Positions 32,991 through 43,922 of a DNA stretch of 48,798 nucleotides are shown here, one piece after another. The position numbers and the translations under genes were made by a program. Position 1 is the stretch's first letter. Each line of letters starts with the position of its first letter. The notes under the pieces are model-generated. The model had not been told where the DNA came from and ran no database searches. It saw only the letters and a list, made by a program, of their open reading frames with translations. Source of the stretch: Gnetum montanum (lineage: Eukaryota > Streptophyta > Gnetopsida > Gnetales > Gnetaceae); assembly GCA_015680685.1 (NCBI GenBank), contig MNCI01003890.1, forward strand, positions 195,902 through 244,699, written 5' to 3'.

Positions 32991-34430
32991 AAGGCATGTG
33001 TTAATATAATCATATGCATTGAGCTCGGTATTTGGTTTGAAGGGAGCTCTGAAGCCTTAATTGATGGGGAGGCATTCAGAGGTTCAACGGCTTGTGGTTG
33101 TGAGGGCTTGGTTGGACTGTTGGCTCTGAAGAAAGGTCTTTTCTTCATACGGTTGTCAGTACCAACAGCAGGTTGAAGATTCACAGCCCTCGTGGCATTA
33201 TGTTGTTGAAATTGAGTAGGGAGTTCCCCTTGCATTGCTGGAGCAGGTGGTAATGGAGCTATTAGTGTGAGAGTTGCAGATGGATTTGAAGGATGGTATG
33301 CTTGTGGATTACCTCCCTTAGAAGAAGGAGTTCTATAATACTCCCAAGCTTGGTAGTGATGTTGTGGTGTAACATGACTAACAGAGTCACATGGAGAGAT
33401 TGGATGCTGCACGTAGTAGCCATATGGGTCCTGTTGCTAGTAGGGGTATTGTTGCCTTGGTGGTGGCATCCCCCATGACTCTGGGTATTGCCACTGTTGA
33501 TGTTGCTTAACGGGTTGTGGTGGAGTTCCACTTGGATAATATGTTGAAGGTTGGTGAAATTGCCTTGGGTTACCTTGGGGATAAGGTAACCGTCGGGGTG
33601 TTTGCCGTTTATTAAGTCGTGGGTTGACTGCATACACCCCAGACTCTTGTAGATGTGAGATCACTAAGTAACATCCCTTAGGATGGTCGTATTGGCATAT
33701 CTCACATCCACCATCATTATCTATGTCTAAATCTGCAACCTCTTCTGTAGCCATTTTTCCCTTACCCTTACTACGTGGATTGTCGACTTCTCTCTTTTTC
33801 TTTTTGTCATGGTCACTACCTCGCTCTCTAGACTCCTCTACAATTTTAAGAACAGTTTCAAGCCTACTATCCAGGGAGTCCCACATTTGGTCTACCTTTG
33901 CCAATACTTCTATTGTTAACTTTTGGAGTGGCAAATTTTTTCTATTCACCATCTCTTCGAGTGGTGACTCTTCTTCCTCCTCACAAAATCTCACTCCCAT
34001 TTTTCGAAGGGAAGGATTTTGATTGTACTCTTCCATACTTTCTCTCTTTTGTAGCTTACCTTCTTCTTTGGCTACTTGCTCTAGCAATCTATGAATTTGA
34101 TGAGGCCTAAGCTTCGATAACCTTCCTTGGGCTTACATCCCAAGGGTTCTTCTTATTTCATACCTAAGTCCATCCACGAGATGGCATAGTTGATCCCATT
34201 GAGAATAACTATGGCCTGGGCAATGATGTAACAGTGCATAATAGCAGCCCATGGCAGCATCCAAGGGTTCATGATTTCCTTGCTTCCATCCTTGGATTTG
34301 CTTCCACAGGTTAGACACTCAAGAGTACATTTAGTACTTATCATTGAATAGTTCTAACATTGTACTCCATCTCCGAATGGATTCTAATTCTAAGGACTAG
34401 TACCAACTTTCAGCTTCTTTCACTAGTGTC
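32960..34430 (-). pseudogene. gag: gag of element B (5' end missing)
   Basis: Two long open stretches (34087-33437 and 33412-32852) cover the gag C-terminal half. First comes the core with GLRYEIRRTLGM, QVAKEEGKLQKRESMEEYN and a charged KKKKREVD segment. A knuckle CEICQYDHPKGC (33675-33710; C-x2-C-x3-H-x3-C) and a Pro/Gln-rich tail with RRLPYPQGN follow. The N-terminal third is absent; sequence switches at about 34430-34441 to the LTR start of element D. Confidence 0.75.
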
Positions 34431-34440
34431 CTTGGGAACA

Positions 34441-34486
34441 ATGTATGTGATATCACAACCAACAATTCATGACTCATCATACCCCC
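34441..34486 (-). repeat. LTR start remnant of element D
   Basis: The plus strand ends GATATCACAACCAACAATTC then ATGACTCATCA, matching the outer end of the LTR at 39973-40012 almost exactly. It is preceded on the sense strand by the purine tract AGTCGTGGGGGTA (34487-34499). Only the first ~46 bp of this 3' LTR survive. Confidence 0.7.
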
Positions 34487-34671
34487 ACGACTGAATGAAA
34501 ACTCGTCATCCAATTAAAGTGATAACAAGCTCCATTGATTACACAATGAATAGGTATGGGATTATTGACTGACTAGAATGGATTCATGCCGTAATGTGGA
34601 ATCAGAACAAAATTGAGACACAACACGAAGAATGTAAAAGAAAATCCTATAACTACAAGATTGGGTGGAAC

Positions 34672-35439
34672 TCATGTAGTTCCTGGTGGTGGTGGCTCCT
34701 TCATGGATGTCTTTCCCTTATCTTGTGCTCCAGGTCTTGGGATTTGATGGTGTTGAAGTATGGCTTGAAGTTTCTCCTCTTGTAAGGCCTTGAGTGCCTT
34801 AGCGTGTGTGTAAGTTTGCGCTTGTGTCATAGAGGCATCCCAATCAGCCTTCTCTTTTTCTTCCACCACCCTTTTATTCTCTATCAATAGTTTATTAAGT
34901 TGCTCGATTTTGAACATGTCTAGCTGGTTCTAAACAACCTTTGGCCCTGTATTTGGAAGGTTTAATACTTCCAAAATGGCTTGAATAGAGAAATCAACAG
35001 TCATACTACAAATGTTAACCGTGGTGCCTTGTTCTTTGTTGTGCCAAAATTGGTACATTTCACCTAAGTACCAGGCACCACTTTCCGAGAGGATAGGCCA
35101 TAACGGGGACCCTTTGAGGTGATCCCTAATGACCTCCAGAGCAAATTTTGCAAAAGATCCAAAGTTTAATTCCACAACCACTGCAGTGAATATGGACCTT
35201 TCATGGATGGCCTAAACACAATCTTGGGGCAACGTGAGATGTTGTCCCTATTCAAACACTGTAGCAACTCCTCCTTCTGCCTGCCTTGATTGGACAGTAG
35301 CAGGGTCCTCTTAATGAATACTAAATGATTGTTCCTCCTACTCTACATGTTGTCCAACAGGAACTTGTCCTTCACCTCTCCTAGGTCGCTTGATCCCACC
35401 TTGAGCAGGACCTTCCTATTGTCCACGTTTCAGGGCCAT
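34672..35439 (-). pseudogene. ORF3: extra open reading frame next to the 3' LTR of element D
   Basis: An ancestral frame of about 255 codons runs from ATG (35439) to TGA (34672), broken by five TAG or TAA codons, each explicable by C-to-T change in Gln or Trp codons. It starts MALKRGQ followed by a basic KRPRRGEGQ, then FTAVVVELNFGSFAKFA, GAWYLGEMYQFWHNKEQG, VNICSMTVDFSIQAILEVLN and LPNTGP, and ends in a Lys/Glu-rich probable coiled coil and a Pro-rich tail. The middle resembles the 'putative plant transposon protein' domain found in extra ORFs of Athila/Tat-type elements (pattern of a V-R-G...V-F-S...I-N...L-L-P block). Function is unknown. It lies after a 3' region and before the purine tract. 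A second copy of its C-terminus is at 28895-29160. Confidence 0.65.
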
Positions 35440-37400
35440 CTACAATCACACGGGGCCAATCGTTAGTAAGGTTGTTTCCAAAGTTGGGTTATACCTCATT
35501 GCTTGCCTTAATGGAATTTCTTTATCTCCATGTGATGTTAAGTAAAATTTCCCCGAAAGATTATAATATTGAATCCTCTTTGCTTAGGTGGTTTTCAAAT
35601 CTAGTTTCTCGGTATAACTAAGGGGATGAAATTGTTTTTGACACATTTATCCTTAATTTTATAACTAATTACCCTTGATAATATCCTTCGGGCGATGAAA
35701 AATTTCAAAAAAAGTATGTGCTATTCGGCGTGTGCCCCTCCCCCACGACTAAGCTAAACACTCCAGGTTGAAGTAGGTTCAAACGGAATAAAAATCGGAG
35801 TACCAGCAAGTGAGTTATGGATATGAAAGCAAGGGATGCACAATCGCGAGTCGTAGAGAGGAATTTGAAAAACTTCCCCCACATGAATAGTTGTAAATGA
35901 TGTTGATTAGTAGGGGGCTCGTGTATATATATATTTTTGTGACGCGATATCACAACCTAACGATGTTAGGGCACTTTATAGAATGTACCAGATTTTTAAT
36001 ATTTTTTTGAAATTAAATGATATAAAATAAGGACATCAGGATGAGTGTTAAAGGGTTTTAGGGTAATTCAACTAGTTTTGAAGGCACGAAAATGATGATG
36101 GTGNGATAAGGACTTCGAATGGTAAGGGAGAGAAAAAGGCTATGTGATGGTTCATAGGAATGTTTAAATCGGAGGGATAGTAATAAGGGAAAGAATATCA
36201 TTTAAAATATGCTGAGGGTAATAGATGGTATGTGGAAGATGTGTTATGAGTGCAAATTACAAAAAATTATGCAAGTGGGTCCTCCCCAAAGTAGGTTCCA
36301 ACCTATAATGCCCTTGTGTAACCACACTTAAAAGTGTCTGTAGGCACTAGAAGGGTTAAATGTAATCCACACTGGTTCCACAAAACACACACATGTAAGT
36401 ATCACCAAAATGAGGTAAGAATTCTACACTATACAAGACACGAGCTACAATTTCAAGAACAGCAAGATGAGACAGACTATAGAAGGGATTGTAGAGATTG
36501 GGACATGAGGTAACTAATCCAGGGCATAATGAATCCTGCGTGTAAGGCATGATTAATGTGTCATTAACCCATCATTCCAAGATCAGGACCAAGTCCATCC
36601 CTCTGATCAGTGACACTGCATTGTTTCATCCCATGATGAGCAACTATGAGAGTACCAGAACAACAAGGCATACGATCACTTGGCATTTTGTTCAAGGGAG
36701 GAGTGATTTTTGCTTTGTGGCACTTTCTTTGTTTTGTTTTGTTTCTTCTTTTTTTCTTTTTTTCTTTCTCTTTTTTTATTCAATTGCTGAATCTAGAGAA
36801 GCCACCAACCTTTAGGAATGGGTGCATTTCTTTCTAGTGGGACCCCCTAGAACAACATTGGATTTTTGAGTGCCTTTTGATTACTCTTACTCCCATTTGG
36901 CATTAGATCTACAAGGATCTTAGTACAACCACGTTGCATGATAACTCTCACAAACGTCACCAAAGAGAATCTGCAAGTCCCATTGATGTCACACCCTAAT
37001 CATTTCCTCTTGATCCATCCTTCTTCATTCTGGGTACAATGAACACAAAATTAATTTTAAGTTTTAAGAATGTCAAGAATATCACTGTACCTTCAGACAA
37101 AACCTCTTATTTGTAGAGTGGCTGGGTGGGTGTAATGGACTCACTATCCAAATAATTGATCATTCGAGACTCGATAACATAGAACACACCTCAACCAACG
37201 AGCCACATGAGTGCTTTATTTGTAGATGAGATTACTTATAAAAAGATAAAAAGATAAAAAAGACAAAAAGACAAAAAAAAATAAAACAAGAAATTGAAAA
37301 ATGAAAAACTAGAAAACAAAAAATTTTAAAATTAAAGAAAATGAAAAATATTTATTAATCCTGCTTGTTATTAGAATGGGGGATATCCCCCATAACTAAA
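35440..37400 (-). other. 3' untranslated region of element D
   Basis: Matches element E 40300-41530 (GTGGGTCCTCCCCAAAGTAGG, CCCTTGTGTAACCAC, AGACTATAGAAGGGATTGTAGA, AGGAGTGATTTTTG, GTCCCATTGATGTCACACCC). It includes a T-rich tract (36720-36780), an A-rich tract (37240-37340), a GATATC-bearing LTR-like snippet near 35940 and a single N at 36104. No conserved protein is seen between gag and ORF3, so the pol genes are missing. Confidence 0.65.
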
Positions 37401-37420
37401 TGGTTGAGCATGGCGAGGAT

Positions 37421-38418
37421 TCACAAATGAAAGATGAGGATCCTTGCATGTTGGAAATATCGAAACTTGGTCATACTTACCCCGTTGGGGTCCACACACC
37501 TGATTATAGTAAGCATAGTGGGGCAATATATAAGATGTGGTTCCTGGGTAAGGAGTTGACCCACTATGATACTTGAGACCGTAAGATGGTATGCGAGGAT
37601 TAGAATGTCACCCTCCATGGCTATATTCATTGGGTCGTATGGTTGTTGGAGTGTTAATCGGTGGCCCTGATGAAGTGACGTGAGGCACTAGATTCAAGGA
37701 GAAGGATGCACCATAATGTTGAACTTGTGCTAAGTTGGAGAATGAAGTGGCCGAGGAACTATGTTGCCCCTTCCTACGATCATGTCTAAAGAAGGGATGC
37801 CTTTGATGTTGAGGAGGTCTCTCACTACTGTTGGCAATAGTAGCATAAGTAACGTTCGTGGGTTGTTGCTGTGGTGCAGACACTTAAGGAATAGTTGGTA
37901 CCGATGTAGAAGCAGGGAAAGGATGAGAATGTTGAAATTTAGGAGAAATGTGAAGTCCACAAGGTAGTGGTTGTGTTGAGGACATGGGCTGATAGTATTG
38001 AGGAGAATGATAATGTGGCCAGATAGAGTATGTTGACCCAATTGGGGAAACAGGATGTTGGACTACATAAGCATTTGGATTTGAATGGTACGAAGGGTGT
38101 CTCCAGTTTAGGGATGGTTTTTCCCATGACTAGGATTGTTGCCACTATGATCGAACACAGTATCTTTGTACGAACTCTGGATGTAACGTGCTTCCCCAAT
38201 GCCTATATAAATGTAACAAGATTGGGCATTGGCCCTTGGGGTGATCGTATAGGCAAATGTTACATTCATACGTATGATTGGTAGTTGAGCTCTCATTTTT
38301 CTCATCCCTTCTTTCCGATTGTCTAGTAAGATTTTGTCCTACTTCTCGGGTTGTCAAAACTCTATCTCCAATATTATTGATATATTCCCCACACTTTTTA
38401 TGCATCCATTCCAGCATC
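37421..38418 (-). pseudogene. gag: gag of element D, C-terminal half
   Basis: Begins at the N at 38419 with MLEWMHKKCGE, includes the knuckle CNICLYDHPKGQC (about 38221-38262) and a His/Pro/Ser-rich tail with HPFFRHDRRKGQ. Translation switches frame several times. The upstream half of the same gag is found on the opposite strand between the two N's. Confidence 0.7.
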
Positions 38419-38419
38419 N

Positions 38420-38984
38420 CGCAAAAACTTAAGCTCTTTCCTATGACACTCGTTGGCCAAGCAAAAGTATGGTATAGATCGTTAAAACTAAATTCAATTT
38501 GACGTTGGCAAACAATGGTATAACTCTTTAATGAAAGATATCAAACTTATGCAAGAGTGTCAACCTTGAGGAAACAAATCCAAGAGTGGCCTTAGAAAGA
38601 TATTATGCATTGTTAAACAACTGTCTAGGCCATGAGTTCTCCAAGGAAAGGCTAATGTATCATATCATTGATGGGCTTCATGACGAAACGAGAGAGACCC
38701 TAGGGATGTATGCCCAAGGTCAACTATACGAACTATGAACCCATCAATTCTAAGAGCTTATTAAAAGGGTAGCAAAAGCAGAAGGAGAAATGGCTAGATG
38801 GGAGAGTGTTGAAAAACATCAATAGGACCAAAATCTGAACTTAACAGAGGTCCATAATCACAAAAAGGAGAAATCAACCTATCTCAAGGAGGAAGAACCA
38901 TCTTTGCCAGCACAACAATCATTAGAAGAAATCAAGGCAAAGATCAATAAGATGCTGGAATGGATGCATAAAAAGTGTGGGGAA
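38420..38984 (+). pseudogene. gag: gag of element D, middle part, in inverted orientation
   Basis: The plus strand encodes the gag core: PMTLVGQAKVWYRSLKLNSI, then RYQTYARVSTLRKQIQEW, a block resembling Y-x-L-L-N-N-C-x-G-H, then GLHDETRET, and ends KMLEWMHKKCGE at the N at 38985. That last peptide is the first peptide of the minus-strand gag at 38418. The block is bounded by single N's and is opposite to everything around it. Confidence 0.75.
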
Positions 38985-38985
38985 N

Positions 38986-39172
38986 TTACCTCACTAGATG
39001 TGGCATTATTGTAGTCTTGTAGGAGAGGCATGGTTGTGCAATTGTGTGTGAATTTGTATGTGATTTTTTGTAATTCTTTCTTCCTAAAAGATATATCGTT
39101 AATTCCTATACAATGACCTTGTATGATGTAACTAATCTAGATAACTAGCACAGTCTCTAGCAATAGCACCAA
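38986..39172 (-). other. Leader, primer site and possible gag start of element D
   Basis: Directly after the 5' LTR the minus strand reads TTGGTGCTATTGCTAGAGAC (39153-39172), closely matching the primer site of element F (47148). A possible gag start ATG lies at 39031 (MPLLQDYNN). The rest of the gag N-terminus is missing at the N gap. Confidence 0.65.
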
Positions 39173-39418
39173 TCATGAGTGGCGAGGTACCCCTACACTC
39201 AACCATACGAATACGAGAGTTTCACGCACGATCTGGTCAAACTCTGCAGACGGACTAGTTGTGGTATCTAGACGGTTACTCGTAGATCACAGTTTCCTAT
39301 CTTCCCACTAGGACTATTATTAGCTTTTTCACGTATGGTTTAGTCCAGAGTGAGGTGTATGATGTGTTCCTACACTAATGCTACTCCTAGGGATAATGGA
39401 AAATAATATCAACTAAAC

Positions 39419-39449
<31 letters not shown>

Positions 39450-40012
39450 ATCTAAGCTAGCCTAAGTGTGATGAGCATCCGTTCCTTAATCATTCATACA
39501 CATCTTGGACCCCGTGCATAACTAACACTGGGATTACAAAGCGCATGGCCTAAATACGCTACTGGGTTACCAAGTAGTCACACTTAAATGCTCGTGATTA
39601 AGTTGTACTCATTCTGCGTTACTAGGAGATAAGGGTAGAGAGTTATTAACTAAGAAAGTAATAAATAATAATAACAATTAAATAATTAAGCTAATTGGAT
39701 GCTACAATGATGAAGTAATCTCGATCTTTATTGCCGGTCATGTGCATGTCCAAGTACGTCACACTCAAATAAGGATGCCATACAATTACAATCATCACAC
39801 TGCGGGCATGCATTGGGAGAAAGGGTTGAGAGGAAAAACTGACAAAAAGTTCCTACCTTTGTACAAAAAAATACCCTTCCAAATCTGCTCACCTCTTATT
39901 TATAGATGAGGAGATAGGTTGCAATATCGCATATGCAATATCGCGTACGTGATATCGCGTTGCCTGTGATATCACGTACGTGATATCACAGCCAACAATT
40001 CATGACTCATCA
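39173..40012 (-). repeat. 5' LTR of element D
   Basis: 840 bp. On the sense strand it runs from TGATGAGTCATGAATTG to CCACTCATGA. U3 holds a dense set of GATATCGC and GATATCAC palindromes, then TATAAATA (39897-39904), AATAAA (39727-39732), a GA microsatellite (about 39422-39449) and the conserved GGGGTACCTCGCCACTC end. A primer site follows immediately. Confidence 0.8.
39964..39991. promoter_or_regulatory. 28-bp perfect palindrome in U3
   Basis: CTGTGATATCACGT followed by its exact reverse complement. It lies about 60 bp upstream (sense) of the TATA box. A near-palindrome of the same kind, with GCGATATC arms, lies at about 39933-39960. Position suggests a binding site for a dimeric factor or an element of transcriptional control; this is inference. 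Confidence 0.55.
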
Positions 40013-41530
40013 CCATAGAAAAATCAAAATTTATGAATGTTTCTCTTGGAAAAAATTGAGTTCCATAGGATAGTTGGAAGATATGCATCATGTTAAAAGG
40101 ATCTTGATATGGAAACGATGCTTTAGTTGTGAAAAATAAGTGTTGAAAGTTTATGATTAAGGAATCTTGGCTATGAAAGTACATGAGGTATTGATGAAAT
40201 GGATGAAAAAGATAGCATTGTCATGTCATTAGAACATATAGTGTGAATGATATGGGAAATATTTATTATTATTTATTGGAATTGAAAGGCTCAAGATGAC
40301 GTGGAATCACTTGGCACGTATAAGATACAACAGTTATACAAGTGGATCCTCTCCAAAGTAGGCTCCAACCCTTAATGCCCTTGTATAACCATGCCTAGAG
40401 GTGTCCTTAGGCACTTAAGGAGTTGAATGTAACACATACCTATTTAGCAAAGCACACATATTAGTACCACCAAATTGGAAAAATAACTCTATTTTACATA
40501 AAATCATAAGTTATGATTATTCAAACAATGAGATGAAATGGTTTTAAAAGCGATTATAGATATTGGGATGTGAGGTGTCTTACCATAGGTATAATGAATT
40601 CTTTTGTTTTATTAGTGGTTAAGACAATCATTAGCCTTTCTATCCAAGATTCAAACCAAGTCTAGACCACATTCCAGTGACATTGCATTGTTTCATCTCT
40701 TGGAATTACAATCGTAAGACTACCAATGTTACAAAGAGTATTGTGACTTAGCATATTGTCCAAGGGAGGAGTTTATTCATGGCACTTTATTTTTATTTTT
40801 ACATTTCTAGGAAGCCACCTACCTTTAGGCATGGGTAACATGTCTTTTCAATAGAACCCCCAAAAACTTATTTTATTCCCTTTATTTTTTATTTGTGTCA
40901 GCCTTTTTAAGGTAGCACTTATTTTACTCTTACTCCCATTTTTTGTTAGATCTACAAGGATATAATACAACCTTAGAAATAAGATAAAACTTATAATAAT
41001 AATGCAAAAAGAATCCACAAGTCCCCTTGATGTTACACCCTTTTCATTCCACTTGGTTCTTCACTTTTTTGTCCAAGCATAATGATCACAAGTTTATTCT
41101 TAGTTTGATGATGGAAAGAATATCATTATGGCCATGGTAAGAACCTCTTATTAATTGAATGGATGGATGGATGATGTGGGCTTACTATTTAAATAATCAG
41201 TTTTTTATGACTTGATAATATAGAGAAATCTTTACCTTATTGGGCTACATCTTGCCTTTATTTAAATGTTTTTTATTAATGATCAAAAATTATTTACAAA
41301 GGGTTTTAAAAAAGAGTATAAAAGAAATGAAAAGATAGTAAGAATTGTGAAAAAGTGTGAAAAATGAAAAATGTTAAGAGAATTGAAAAATATTTAAAAA
41401 TGTGAAAAATTGAAGAAATGATAAAGTATAAAAGAATGAGAAAAATGTAAAAGAATGTAAGAACTAAAAAGAATTGTAAAACAAAAAAATAGAAAAATCA
41501 ATAAGGGACTTGTTGGATATTGAGGACACC
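40013..41530 (-). other. 3' untranslated region of element E
   Basis: Closely parallels the 3' region of element D, with an A-rich tract at 41330-41500 and a purine-rich GTCGTGGGGGTGTCC (sense, about 41524-41538) just after integrase. No conserved protein. Interrupted at 40013 by the composite's flank CCATA. Confidence 0.65.
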
Positions 41531-41699
41531 CCCACGACTATTATGAAGATCAGGGAAATGGAAGATGAAACAAGTGGAAAACTAGTGAGTATGTTGGGTA
41601 GATTCATTTGAGTACTCATAGTATGGTTTGACTTGTTGGATATTGACAAGGATAAGCTTATGTGGGCTAGATGCATGATGAATATGTAAGACACTAGAT

Positions 41700-42590
41700 G
41701 GATAAGTCATGTGTACTATGTAAGGTCCCTCCCAAGTGTTTGAAATTTAGCCTTTTCGGATAAGTGATTAGGATTGTAATAAAGGACCTTATTACCTAGT
41801 TGTCTAGTTACATTTCTTATCCATGAATCGTGCCTAAGTTTGGAATAGTGTTTGTGGACTCCACTACCCATAAGTGCTACTTGTTTGTTTTCATATAAAA
41901 GATTCAGATTCATTAGATGTTCTTTTTTTGCTAAACTATTATCAAGGTCAAGTTCATTAGCAGTAGCTAAAGTGTGAAGTTGTGCCTAGATTGGAAGTCT
42001 TAATAACTTTCCATAGACTAACTCATATGGGGTGTACCCTATAGGTAATTTCTAGGATGTTCTATAGGCCCATAGAGCATCATTTAATTTCGTAATCCAA
42101 TCACATCTAAACATACTAACCATCCTAGTAAGTATTCAAGTAATTTCATGGTTAGTGACTTCAAGTTAACCATTTTCTTGGGGATGATATGGTGTTAATT
42201 TATGATTGACTCCAAGTTGTTGCATGAGTTTCTTAAAGGTAGCATCGATTAAGTGGATCCCACTATCTAATATTAGCTTTCATGGTATTCCAAATCGATT
42301 TACCACATGTTGTTGGAAAAACTTGGTAGGTTTTTTTGCTATACAATCTTTTTTTATCCTCTTTGTGCAATAATTCATAGTCACAATAATGTATGCTTTT
42401 CTGTTCAACATCAGTTGAATGGACCCCATAAAATCAATTCCCCAAATATCAAAAGGTTCTAGCAGTTGTATCTAGCATTGTGACCCTTCATGTTTGGCCT
42501 TAATTCCTCCATCACTTTGGTAATGTTCACATGATTGGACAAATGTATGTGCATCTCTAAATAAAGTAGGCTAGAAGTAACTTGCCATCA
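41700..42590 (-). pseudogene. Integrase of element E
   Basis: Recognisable on the minus strand are the core motifs around IDFMGSIQ (about 42425), a WIHLIDA...-type TFKKLMQQLGVN block, then HQLTPYHPKKMV (about 42170), PIGYTPYELVYGKL (about 42010-42050) and GNKVLYYNPNHLSEKAKF (about 41745-41800). Frames change repeatedly. Same arrangement as the integrase of element A. Confidence 0.7.
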
Positions 42591-42599
42591 GTAATTTAA

Positions 42600-43010
42600 G
42601 TAATTAGTCTGATAAGGGTTCTACTCAATTGCTTGTATCCCATTTCAACCTTGATAAATGATCAGCTACAACATTTTTTGTCCTTTTTTATTAATCATTG
42701 TGATGTCAAAATCTTGAAGAATCATAAGCCATCTTATCACTTTGGGACTAACCATTGGCTTTTTCATTAAAATTTGGATGGCACAATGGTCTATGTGAAC
42801 ATAGATCTAGTAATCGAGCATAAAACATGTTAATTTTTCAAGCACATACACCAATGCCATCAACTCCTTTTCAATTGTGGTGTACTTTAATTATGCTCTC
42901 GTGATGCTCCTACTAGCATAGTCTATGTAGTACAATCTCTTTTGATCATCAAGTTGTGTTAGTACTGCATCAAGTGCATACTTGGAGGCATTAGTCATGA
43001 TATGGAAAGG
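42600..43010 (-). pseudogene. RNase H domain of element E
   Basis: Reads YASRSITRA, then KYTTIEKELMALVYVLEKL with the conserved Glu, then IYVHIDHCAIQILMKKPMVS and WLMILQDFDI. The order matches element A. Stops at former Gln and Trp codons. Confidence 0.7.
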
Positions 43011-43915
43011 CCTCGACCAATTCGAAGCTTAAAGGATTGGTGTGTCAACTAACTTCTATTTCAAACTTTTGACACCTTTTCACATGAATTAGTCCACTCA
43101 AAAGATGCATCCTTCTCTATGAGTTCTACCAGTGATTTGGCTATTTTTGAGAAGTTTTCAATAAATCTTTTGTAGTATGTCATGTAGCCCAAAAAGGATT
43201 TTACATCTTTTACTATCTATGGCCTTTGAGTGATATTTTGGATGACTCTAATCTTTTTAGGTTCTAGATCTATACCCTTTTTGGAGATTTTGTGTCCCAA
43301 CACTATGCCTTCCTAGACCATAAGATGGCTCTTCTGCTAATTAAGCTTCAAATTAGTTTCAACACATCTTTTAAGTACTTGCTCCAACCAATCCATGGCT
43401 TTTTCAAAATCTGACCCATATGTGGAGAAATCATCCATGAAAACTTCAACACCACTACCTATTTGCCTTTGGAAAATTCTTTAAACTAGTCTCTAGAATG
43501 TTGTTGGTGCATTGGACAGACCGAAAGGCATCTGTCTGTAAGCAAACATTCCCCATGGGCTGGTGAACATGGTTTTCTCTAGTCCTCCAGTGTAATGCAA
43601 ATTCAATTGTATCCATTGTACCCATCCAAAAAATTATGGTACTCATGTTCCAAAATTATTTCTAGGACTTTATCAACAAGGGACAATGGAAATTGATCAT
43701 TAAACATGGCTGAGTTCAACAACCAGAAATTGATGCAGATCACCATTTACCTCTCTTCTTTGGAACTATCACCAAAGGGCTTACCCATTTACTATTCACA
43801 ATTGGATAAATAAATTATGCCTCTAAAAAATTTTCTAATTCTTACTTGACTACCTCCTTAAGTTTAGGATTAAGCCTTTGTTGAGGTTGACATATTGGTT
43901 TGACTGTAGGATCAA
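43011..43915 (-). pseudogene. Reverse transcriptase of element E
   Basis: From right to left: the spacer end with DPQICQH, a template-primer region including WVSPLVIVPKK-like sequence, FPLSLVDKVLE, YNFLDGYNGY-like block, SPWGMFAYRQMPFGLSNAPT (about 43500-43560), VEVFMDDFSTYGSDF (about 43420-43455), HLMV-EGIVLGH and SFLGYMTYYKRFIENFSKIAKSL. The two catalytic Asp are present, but stops and frameshifts make it inactive. Confidence 0.8.
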
Positions 43916-43922
43916 TGTAGAT

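Larger units (their letters stand above)
29369..40012 (-). mobile_element. Composite of two Athila/Tat-like elements (D and B)
   Basis: Read on the minus strand: 5' LTR (40012-39173), primer site, gag of D, a 3' untranslated region, ORF3, purine tract and only the first ~46 bp of an LTR. Then it switches abruptly to the middle of a second gag (B), protease, a piece of integrase tail, 3' untranslated region, purine tract and a 3' LTR (30192-29369). No RT, RNase H or integrase core is present. The outer LTRs are of different subfamilies: only about 60 bp at the U5 end are nearly identical. Yet CCATA flanks both outer ends. The join between D and B is at about 34440. Confidence 0.6.

Noticed and set aside
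33723-34110. Plus-strand frames rich in Ser, Leu and Phe
   Set aside because: They lie opposite the charged, Lys/Glu-rich part of gag in element B.
39422-39449. GA microsatellite as an independent feature of interest
   Set aside because: Simple dinucleotide run within an LTR; common and uninformative by itself.
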